From Hippophae tibetana (Eukaryota; Streptophyta; Magnoliopsida; Rosales; Elaeagnaceae), in contig CM072810.1 in assembly GCA_037013495.1 (NCBI GenBank), positions 58,328,843 to 58,392,842 on the forward strand: DNA of 64,000 bases, read 5' to 3'. The position numbers and the translations under genes are program-made. The notes beneath the pieces are model-generated. The model saw only the letters and a list, made by a program, of their open reading frames with translations. It was not told where the DNA came from and made no database searches. Positions 55,904 to 62,450 of the stretch are shown one piece after another (positions within the stretch are counted from its first letter, which is position 1; every line of letters starts with the position of its first letter).

Positions 55904-56250
55904 TTAAGGTTGCATTAGGTTTAGGGTTTTTTTCCGTATAATAGAAAACAGTAGCCTTATGATGGAGGAAGATTTGATAACTTTATGGAAATTACTTTTT
56001 GGAAATATTGTTGCTTTTGTTTCTGGGGTTCTTGATTGAATGCTCCAATTCGACATATCAAAAGGGGTGATAATCTTTTTTGGTATCACAAGGTTGGGGT
56101 ATTATGGACTTGTTGATGTTGTTTTCGTCTGTGTATTTCGATTCGTATTTATTTTTGAAACCATAGTCTCTTCTTCTTGATCTTTATTTCTATGTTCAAT
56201 CAATCTTTGTTCTTCATAAATAAAAGAGTAGGAAAAAGAAAATGGGTTAT
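55904..56250. repeat. Truncated last satellite unit
   Basis: The last unit follows the consensus for 347 bp and stops after aatgggttat at 56250. The expected continuation actcttcacaat is replaced by tctagtaagc, which starts unrelated sequence. The unit carries ctttatggaaatt and the tttttttccg run, variants shared with the unit starting at 7061 rather than with its near neighbours. Confidence 0.93.
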
Positions 56251-56575
56251 TCTAGTAAGCAAAAGTAGAAATCAACACAATTCTACAATCAAGATTAGTT
56301 AAAGTCCTAGAGTCTTTCCAAAAAATTCATAAACTTCAAGCATAACATATATGTGTGTTCGTGAGTGTGTGAAGAAGTTTATGTCAACATCGATCATCAC
56401 ATGTATAAGAATATATATGTATTCATGAGCCAAAATTGTAGAATAATTTTTACAATAAATATCAAAATGAGTTGAGTCACTAAAAATGAGATTATGTGTA
56501 TGTAAATATTAAATAAGTTGAATACTATGTTGGCTAAATAAGGATGTTTTTTTTTGGGTAATAAAATTTGAAATT
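56251..56575 (-). other. Sequence between the pol terminus and the satellite junction
   Basis: These 325 bp are AT-rich and follow the end of pol on the element strand. I see no polypurine tract, no TG-starting LTR matching the 5' LTR end, and no convincing env-like frame. A 68-codon open stretch (56397-56603) lacks family resemblance. It is probably element 3' non-coding or spacer sequence, cut off at the satellite edge. Confidence 0.6.
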
Positions 56576-57145
56576 CAATTTGAGGGAGAAATTCCCAAGG
56601 CACTTCTCAGATACTCAAATCTGAGTGTCTATGGCTTTAGTGAATATATCAGCTAGTTGTCTCTGAGTAGGTACAAACTCAAATGTTACTATTTTCTCTT
56701 CAACTAGTTCTCGAATAAAGTGATGCCTTATGGAAATGTGCTTAGTTCTAGAATGTTGAACTGGGTTCTTACAAATACATATAGCACTAGAGTTATCACA
56801 ATATAAGGGCATCATACCTTGTGGTTGACCGTAGTCCTTGATCATGTTTTTCATCCAAAGCATTTGTGTGCAAGAGCTTCCTGCAGCTATGTATTCCGCT
56901 TTGGCTATAGAGAGTGAGATAGAGTTCTGCTTTTTACTGTGCCATGATACTAAGTTGTTTCTAATGTAGAAACAACCACCTGATGTGCTCTTCCTATCAT
57001 CCTGGTTGCCTACCCAGTCGGCATCTATAAAACCACTTACTTCACAAGTAGTGTCAGTAGTAAAATATAAACCATAATTACTTGTTCCTGAGATATACCT
57101 AATGATTCTCTTTACATTCTCTAAGTGTGATTCCTTAGGGTCAGC
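56576..57145 (-). pseudogene. RNase H domain and C-terminus of pol
   Basis: RNase H removes the RNA strand during reverse transcription. After TAA 57146-57148 the RT frame stays open as ADPKESHLENVKRII, then FIDADWVGNQDDRKSTSG (catalytic Asp), LSIAKAEYIAAGSS (Glu), YCDNSSAICICKNP (Asp) and RTKHISIRHHFIRE (His). It continues to FTKAIDTQI and a TGA at 56615-56617. One base out of frame the sequence reads EYLRSALGIS and ends at TGA 56576-56578. That matches the usual pol terminus, so a one-base frameshift near 56618 is likely. Confidence 0.88.
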
Positions 57146-57148
57146 TTA
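57146..57148 (-). other. Premature stop in pol (TAA) between RT and RNase H
   Basis: The frame reads [17 protein letters not shown]. Downstream RNase H is in the same frame, exactly 94 codons before the ATG at 56863. Copia relatives have a short linker ending in QADP here, so a CAA to TAA change is likely, although the residues just before also look altered. Confidence 0.88.
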
Positions 57149-57874
57149 ATAAAAGGCACACACACCAACACTAAAGCATATGTCAGGTCTACTTGTTGTG
57201 AGGTAAAGTAAACTACATATCATACTCCTATAAAGGGTTTGATCAACACTTTTACCTTGAGTGTCCTTTGTAATTTTTGTGCTGGTACCTAAAGGAGTTC
57301 GTAATGGCTTGCTAGTTTCAAGACCAAACCTTTTAACAAGGTTACAAGTGTACTTGGTTTGAGAAATAAATATATTATCATGAGATTGTTTGATTTGCAA
57401 ACCAAGGAAGAAAGTCATTTCACATACCATAGACATTTCAAATTCATTTGTCATAACATGCACAAAATCATCCACTAGTGTACTAGATGTGGATCCAAAA
57501 ACTATGTCATCCACATAAATTTGAGCAATAAAGATCTCGTCAATACTCCTTTTAATCAATAGAGTCTTATCAAATCCCCCTCGAATAAATCCCTTGTTCA
57601 AAAGATAGTTGGTAAGTCTCGCATACCATGCTCGTGGAGCTTGTTTTAAACCATAAAGAGACTTTTTTAGTTTGTAAACATGATTTGGAAATTTCGGATC
57701 AACAAATCCTTTTGGTTGTTCCACGTACACCTCCTCATTCAAAAATCCATTCAAAAAGGCAGACTTAACATCCATTTGATATAATTTGAACTTCATATGA
57801 CATGACATGGCAAGTAAAATCCTAATTGACTCTAGTCTGGCTACAGGTGCAAATGTTTCATCAAAATCAACTCC
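57146..57874 (-). pseudogene. Reverse transcriptase of the copia element
   Basis: This domain copies element RNA into DNA. It is in the same frame as the integrase part, separated only by TAA 57875-57877, and continues [16 protein letters not shown]. Motifs in order are [12 protein letters not shown] (first catalytic Asp), [22 protein letters not shown], and the catalytic YVDD at 57506-57517, then FFLGLQI and [14 protein letters not shown]. All key residues are present. It ends at TAA 57146-57148, after which the same frame carries on into RNase H. Confidence 0.92.
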
Positions 57875-57877
57875 TTA
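57875..57877 (-). other. Premature stop in pol (TAA) within RT
   Basis: The frame reads [19 protein letters not shown] with no indel: the next recognised start at 57808 is exactly 22 codons downstream in the same frame. Related elements have Glu or a similar residue here, so a point mutation is the simplest explanation. Confidence 0.9.
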
Positions 57878-59121
57878 TACTTGCGTGTAGCCTTGAGCTA
57901 CTAACCTAGCCTTATTTCTAACAACAATGTCATGCTCATCAGATTTATTTTTGAACACCCATTTTGTTCCAATAACATTTTTGTTTTTAGGCTTAGGTAC
58001 TAATACCCACACATGATTTCTTTCAAATTGAGCTAACTCATCCTGTATGAAATTTATCCAAAATTCATCCCTAAGTGCTTCATTCACATTTTTTGGTTCA
58101 AATTGAGAAATATAGCATAAATGAGTTACCTCACTTATTTGTCTTCTTCTTGGTACCATGCTTGCATTAGGATCTCCAATTATATTCTTAATAGGATGAT
58201 TTTTTGAAGTTCGAGTTGGATTTATCATTGATGAGGTTGATGCTTCTTCCTTCTTTTGTTCACTTTCCTTCAACTCCTCTTCTTTTATTCCAATTGTGTC
58301 ACTAGTCATTGTTAATTGAGATGTTGTAAAATTTTCTTCATTTCCAAATTCTTGACTTGTAATCTTCTTACCCCCATCATCTATAATGACATTTATGGAT
58401 TCCATAACTACATTAGTTCTACAGTTAAAGACTCTATAAGCTCTACTATTTAGGGAATAACCAAGAAATATACCTTCATCACTCCTTGAATCAAACTTAC
58501 CCAACTGTTCTCGATCTCTAAGTATGTAGCACTTACTTCCAAAAACATGCATAAATTTCAGATTGGGTTTTTTACCTTTCCATATCTCATAGGGAGTTTG
58601 GTTTGTACCTGGGCGAAGATATACACGATTTATAATGTGACATGCAGTGTTTATAGCTTCAGCCCAAAACCTTTTGGAGACTCCCTTGGCTTGCATCATT
58701 ACTCTTTCTATCTCTTGAAGTATCCTATTTTTCCGTTCAACTACTCCATTTTGTTGAGGTGTGATAGGAGTAGAGAATTCATGAAAGATACCATGTTCTT
58801 TACAGAAGTCAACATACTTGGTATTTTCAAACTCTTTTCCATGGTCTGTTCTCAGTCTCTTGATGGTTACTATTTTGTCACCTGCTTCAACCTGCACTCT
58901 TGTACAATATGAGATGAAGAACTCAAAAGCATCTGACCTGTCTCTAAGAAAGTCTACCCACGTGTAGCGAGAAAAGTCATCTACTACAACTATGATATAT
59001 TTCTTACCTCCAATACTTTCTGTTCTCATAGGACCCATAAGGTCAATATGTATCAATTCCAATACGTTGTTTGTATTTATACTCTTCATCTTCTTATGAG
59101 AAATCCTAGTTTGTTTACCCA
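57875..59121 (-). pseudogene. Integrase catalytic core and C-terminus, running into the start of RT
   Basis: Integrase inserts the cDNA into host DNA. The catalytic residues are present: Asp in LIHIDLMGP (codon at about 59044), Asp in RTDHGKEF (about 58846) and Glu in NGVVERKNR (about 58738). The last two are separated by 35 residues, the D,D(35)E spacing. The region GIFLGYSLNSRAYRVFN closes the integrase. The same frame goes on to WVFKNKSDEHDI and ARLVAQGYTQ, the start of RT, and ends at TAA 57875-57877. The N-terminal HHCC zinc finger is deleted. No ATG opens the frame, so it would need readthrough from upstream. Confidence 0.9.
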
Positions 59122-59128
59122 ATTGTCA
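59118..59128 (-). other. Deletion junction: integrase zinc-finger region missing, frame changed
   Basis: Just after IRSHDN the protease frame passes within one codon into sequence reading LGKQTRISHKK in a different frame. In complete copia elements the GAG_pre-integrase segment with the HHCC zinc-binding residues lies between these two points. It is absent here, so a deletion is inferred, and its size is not a multiple of three because the frame changes. The protease frame then runs into a stop at 59086-59088. I cannot measure the lost length without a complete relative. Confidence 0.8.
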
Positions 59129-59445
59129 TGTGATCTGATTCCTTTAATCATACATTCACCATTTTGATATGTTACAATACAGTGATTGTTTGTAAATTGC
59201 ACATTAAAATCACTATCACATATTTGACTTATGCTAATCAAGTTTGCCTTAAGTCCTTCCACATATAAAACTTCATAAAGTTTAGGGATACCCTCTATTT
59301 GAATAGAGCCTTTTCCAATAATTTTAGATGTTTTACCATCACCAAAGGTAACTGTCCTTTCATTGTATTCCTTAAAGGTTTTAAACAAAGAACGATTCCC
59401 TGTCACGTGTCTAGAGCATCCACTATCAAAATACCAAGCGGTATT
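59125..59445 (-). pseudogene. Protease domain of the copia element
   Basis: This is the aspartic protease that cleaves the Gag-Pol polyprotein. The motif WYFDSGCSRHVTG contains the DSG catalytic triad (Asp codon at 59425-59427) in the usual copia setting. It is followed by VTFGDGKTSKIIGKG and LYEVLYVEGLKANLISISQ, the normal end of the copia protease. The frame is fused to gag, as is common in this lineage. The domain looks intact, but it lies downstream of two gag stops and just upstream of a deletion. Confidence 0.88.
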
Positions 59446-60786
59446 TGATTTAACTTTAAATGCTATATGGGCCACAAAGTAGTGCAACTCAGATGTCTTA
59501 ACCCATCCCTTTTTAATTTTGGACATTTGAGTTAGTGGTTTCTTATATTCCTCTTTTTGTGTAGTTCTTGTAGTAAAAATTTTACGTTTTGAAATTTTTT
59601 GAGGTGCTTTAGAAACATTTGTATTCGTGATAGAATCATAAGCATAAAGAAATCTACACTTAGGTCTAATATGTCCTTTCCTACCACAATGATGACAGAT
59701 GGGAACAAACTGAATTTTCTTGGAATGATAAGGTGCAAAAACTACCTTCCCTACCTGAGCAATAATGGGTTTTACAAATTGAGTTTTGGATGATGAAGGT
59801 GTTGATTGTTCATCTATGTATCCAAGACCTCTCTTATCTCCATGTGGCTTTCCATAGTCTAGGACTTTGGTTAATTTTTCAGCACCAATGGTCAAATTCT
59901 TCATCGTTTCTTTAGCAATACTAAGTTCTTGCTTGAGATTTTTGTTTTCCTCAATGGTTTCTGCAAGTCTCAAATTCAAAGAATTAATATGATCAGACAA
60001 TTCCTTTTTATCTTTCTCTAGGTTAGAGGAATTTGTTTTGTGAATATTGATGATATCATTAAGTTTAGTTACTTCAACAAGCAATTTATCTCTCTCTTCC
60101 CTGGCACCTAGACAATCCATGAATAGTTCCTCATAATTCGATACATTAAACTTAGACAGTAAGAGAGAAGAGTTTACTTCCTCATTTTCTTCATCCGAGC
60201 TAAGGTCAGAGTCATTGTGATGTGCATTGGCAGTTGCGGTGAAGGCACAATAATTAGTGTCATCATCCTCTGAGTTACTAGCATTGTCCTGCTCACTTTC
60301 TGTGTCACTGAGTGTAACATTAAAGGATTTTCCAAATTTCTTTTTATTGTTAGCACAATCTGTAGAAATATGGCCAAATCCCCCACAAGTAAAGCATTGA
60401 GGACTAGTGGGATTACTTTTCTTACCATCAAGGCTAGGAGACTTAATTTCCCTTGACTTTCGATCATTCGAACGACTGGATTGTCCCTTGTTGGAATGAT
60501 TATTTTGTTGACCCTTCTTCTTCATGAACTTCTTAAATTTTTGTGCTAACAAGACTAGTGACTCATCATTAATATCATCATCGCTATCAGAGATGTCCTT
60601 TTTGGAGCTTTTGAATTCCACATCCTTATTTTTCTTGGGTGGATCAAGAGAAAGCTCATAGGTTTGGATTGACCCGAAAAGTTCATCAATTTTTAGTGTG
60701 TCTACATTCTTGCTTTCCTCTATCGTTGTAACTTTCATCTTATAGTCAGCTGTTAAAGAGCTTAGGAGTTTGCGCACTTGTATAGG

Positions 60787-60789
60787 TTA
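60787..60789 (-). other. Premature stop in gag (TAA)
   Basis: After GEKIP the frame reads TAA, then PYIQVRKLLSS in the same frame. The flanking frames are co-linear with no indel, so this is a point mutation within an otherwise continuous gag. Confidence 0.88.
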
Positions 60790-61161
60790 TGGAATTTTCT
60801 CACCAAGGTTAGAACAAGCATTAGTGATATCACAGAAGCGAGCATAGAATTGACCAAAAGTTTCATTGTTGCTCATTTTAATAAAATCAAACTCAGATGT
60901 TAGCAATCTCAATTTTGTTTGTTTTACTTGGGAAGTTCCTTCATGAGCAAGAGCAAGTGCATTCCATGCATCTCTAGCAGTCTCACAGTCGGAGATGCGA
61001 CAAAACTCATCCATCGACACTACAGCGAATATTGAGCTTAGACCTTTTTGGTTTGCCCCACTAAGGGTTCGTTCTTTAGTGGTCCAGTCTCTTCTTGGCT
61101 TTATGATTGTTACATAATATTTCGTTACAGAAGGTGGTTCCCAACCATCAAGAATAGCATC

Positions 61162-61164
61162 CTA
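61162..61164 (-). other. Premature stop in gag (TAG, codon 39)
   Basis: The frame opened at 61278 meets TAG after 38 codons, and the same frame then continues with DAILDGWEPP. Related gags have Trp here, so the simplest change is TGG to TAG, a G to A transition on the coding strand that cytosine deamination of the opposite strand would produce. It leaves no full-length Gag possible. Confidence 0.85.
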
Positions 61165-61331
61165 GACTTTTTCATCTTGTCTGAGAAAGGCTTGCATACG
61201 AGCCTTCCAGTAAGGGTAATTAAATCCATCAAAGAGTGGGGATCTAACAAATGACCCATCTTCTTTCATTTGGTCCATAAGTAAGTATGTGTGTCCCTAA
61301 GGATCAATCTCACTAAGTATGTGTAGTGTCC

Positions 61332-61343
61332 GCTCTGATGCCA
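61332..61343 (-). other. Primer-binding site (initiator Met-tRNA)
   Basis: On the element strand the sequence is TGGCATCAGAGC. Plant Ty1/copia elements usually have TGGTATCAGAGC, complementary to the 3' end of initiator methionine tRNA, so there is one mismatch, T to C at the fourth base. It lies two bases inside the LTR edge and 53 bp before the gag ATG, the expected place for priming minus-strand DNA synthesis. Confidence 0.85.
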
Positions 61344-62068
61344 ATTGGAAGTTTATAAAATATGGACCTGATTAACCTAGAGGGGGGTGAATAGGTTATT
61401 CTTAATTTTTATCAAGTTTATAATTTAATAACCTAAACAAAGCGGTAAGACATGCAATCGTGTGTAAAAATAAGTGCGGAAATAAAATAATAATACACAA
61501 TATTTTTAGGTGGAAATAACCTAGGCCACAAACATGACCAAAAAGGAAAACCACCGGTCCACCGGACCACCTAACTTTCCACTATGAAAATCAAATGTTT
61601 AAGTACAAACTCGGTCTTATGCTACCCTCCCTAGGATACTGCCCCAATGTACTTTACTTACGAACCCTTGATCTGTTTTCACAATTTCCAGTATTAGCGT
61701 GAGCGGTTTCCACACCAACGTTCCAATAAGCTCCCCACCACACAAGTGCCAGTGCGTGTTCTAGAACGGATTTAACAATGAATAATCCTAACTAGATGAT
61801 TCAAAATATGTCATTTAAATCAAATCAACTAGAAAATTCTAGAGTAAAAAGATTAAGCCCAAATTCATTAAAAATAGTTTTTTAATATTTAATAATTAAA
61901 TCAAATAATCAGGATCACTCATATAATTATTAGATTTAAATATCCAAGATTCTAATCATAAAATAAGCTATATGAATATGAAAATAAAATAAACTAAATA
62001 GACTAATAAATATGAGACATTAATCAAATATTCAACTAATATAAAATTTCTATGCAGTAAAGTTCTCA

Positions 62069-62213
62069 CCTTCAATTATATATATATATATATTAATTAA
62101 CTTTACTTTGCCGTAAGAACATATACTTACTTTTCAACTTGTTTGAATACCTTCAATTATATATATATATTAATTAACTTTACTTTACCGTAATAACATA
62201 TACTTACTTTTTG
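62069..62213. repeat. 81-bp direct duplication with an AT microsatellite
   Basis: The block starting ccttcaattata at 62069 recurs at 62150. Both copies contain a (TA)n run, ttaattaactttactt and acatatacttactttt. They differ by TA-run length and a few bases. On the minus strand each copy contains aaagtaagtatatg, which resembles a plant 5' splice site. Confidence 0.85.
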
Positions 62214-62390
62214 ATCTTGTTGTTGCCGCCTCTGCATATATTAATTCCTTATCTTCTTCTAAGTTTGTTTCCCTTTATATTCCACAGTTATGGCAATTCT
62301 TCTTCAGCAACTTCAATCTTTTTTATTTCGGTAGCTTCTCTGCTTCAGTGTATTCACTTTCTATTATCCCACTCCACTCTAACCCTAATG

Positions 62391-62412
62391 TATCTATATA
62401 TATATATAGATA
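62391..62412 (-). promoter_or_regulatory. Candidate TATA region of the LTR promoter
   Basis: A near-perfect palindrome of TATA repeats lies about 1.05 kb before the primer-binding site on the element strand. It is followed within 10 bases by ttagggttag, a telo-box-like motif found in some plant promoters. The position suits a U3 promoter if the LTR is about 1.1 kb or longer. This rests on motif appearance only. Confidence 0.3.
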
Positions 62413-62450
62413 ATAATAATACTTAATGATATTAGGGTTAGGGTTAATTG

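Larger units (their letters stand above)
1..56250. repeat. Satellite DNA array, ~873-bp monomer, 64 full units
   Basis: The same block of about 873-874 bp repeats head to tail without any foreign insertion. Taking the first base of the (t/c)taaggttgc motif as phase, units start at 70, 944, 1817, 2690, 3564, 4437, 5311, 6185, 7061, 7934, 8808, 9682, 10555, 11344, 12217, 13090, 13964, 14838, 15710, 16584, 17458, 18331, 19204, 20077, 20951, 21825, 22698, 23572, 24446, 25319, 26193, 27067, 27940, 28816, 29689, 30562, 31435, 32311, 33184, 34057, 34931, 35804, 36678, 37553, 38427, 39302, 40176, 41051, 41925, 42800, 43674, 44548, 45422, 46298, 47171, 48043, 48918, 49789, 50664, 51538, 52413, 53285, 54158, 55032 and 55904 (partial). 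Spacing is 871-876 bp except for one 789-bp unit. All units have the same orientation. The sequence is strongly AT-rich. I saw no shorter internal period, so the unit is not an obvious multimer of a 150-200 bp satellite. The array runs off the left edge, so its full size is unknown. Confidence 0.98.
59446..61278 (-). pseudogene. gag (capsid/nucleocapsid) of the copia element, with two premature stops
   Basis: Gag forms the virus-like particle and binds element RNA. I place the start at the ATG at 61278, because an in-frame TAG lies a few codons upstream and the following codons read MDQMKEDGSF, like Sirevirus gag starts. An NYPYWKARM motif (residues 20-28) and HEGTSQVKQTKLRLL (around residue 113) match the DUF4219 and UBN2/Retrotran_gag_2 type. 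CCHC knuckles lie at 60355-60396 (CFTCGGFGHISTDC) and 59656-59697 (CHHCGRKGHIRPKC). The acidic and coiled-coil stretch between them is at about 60130-59860. The reading frame is continuous into protease but is broken by TAG at 61162-61164, at a place where a Trp is expected, and by TAA at 60787-60789. Confidence 0.88.
56251..62450 (-). mobile_element. Degenerate, 3'-truncated Ty1/copia LTR retrotransposon, SIRE/Maximus-like
   Basis: Reading the minus strand gives 5' LTR, primer-binding site, gag, protease, integrase, reverse transcriptase and RNase H. This order (integrase before RT) defines Ty1/copia. A long gag with two CCHC knuckles and a coiled coil, together with the integrase and RT wording, points to the SIRE/Maximus (Sirevirus) lineage; that assignment is from family knowledge. 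The 3' LTR, the polypurine tract and any env-like frame are not found, because satellite begins 325 bp after the end of pol. The outer limit of the 5' LTR is unknown, so 62450 is a working boundary. With only one LTR, its age cannot be estimated from LTR divergence. It carries four nonsense codons and two frame disruptions and cannot move on its own. Confidence 0.9.
61346..62450 (-). repeat. Putative 5' LTR (outer end not defined)
   Basis: The sequence just outside the primer-binding site begins TGGAAG when read on the plus strand, so the LTR ends in CA on the element strand, two bases before the primer-binding site. Next to it is cctagaggggggtgaatagg, a G-rich tract of the kind I recall from plant Ty1/copia LTR ends. 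Further out lie an 81-bp tandem duplication (62069-62213) and a TATA-rich stretch (62391-62412) that could be the LTR promoter. No second LTR exists in the window to align against, so the outer boundary is a guess. Nothing in this interval codes for a recognisable protein. Confidence 0.5.

Noticed and set aside
70-56089. Recurring 60-75 codon minus-strand frames starting MMPKK.. and MRFF.. and plus-strand frames starting MAEEPHF.. in almost every unit
   Set aside because: They repeat because the DNA repeats. They overlap each other on opposite strands, lose starts or gain stops freely between units, and show no domain. I did not annotate them as genes.
1-56250. CRISPR-like or rDNA spacer array
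   Set aside because: The repeats are 873 bp, contiguous and without unique spacers, and there is no rRNA coding sequence. A eukaryotic satellite is the only fitting reading.
56251-56575. 3' LTR of the copia element
   Set aside because: I compared it by eye with the sequence beside the primer-binding site and with the TA-rich module, and found no shared stretch and no polypurine tract.
56397-56603. A 68-codon hydrophobic minus-strand frame after pol, considered as an env-like remnant
   Set aside because: It is short, AT-driven, overlaps the end of pol, and shows no recognisable feature of the Sirevirus env-like proteins.
58547-58912. A 121-codon plus-strand frame
   Set aside because: It is the antisense shadow of the integrase core, whose catalytic residues are read on the minus strand.
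59532-60467. Extra frames on both strands within gag
   Set aside because: They overlap the gag frame that carries both CCHC knuckles and the coiled coil, and they have no family resemblance.
62211-62426. A 71-codon plus-strand frame in the putative LTR
   Set aside because: It is low in complexity, ends in TA repeats, and runs antisense to the likely LTR promoter. No domain is visible.
62429-62446. True telomere tract (ttagggttagggtt)
   Set aside because: Only two copies of the hexamer, embedded in ordinary sequence. It is too short to be a telomere or an interstitial telomeric block.
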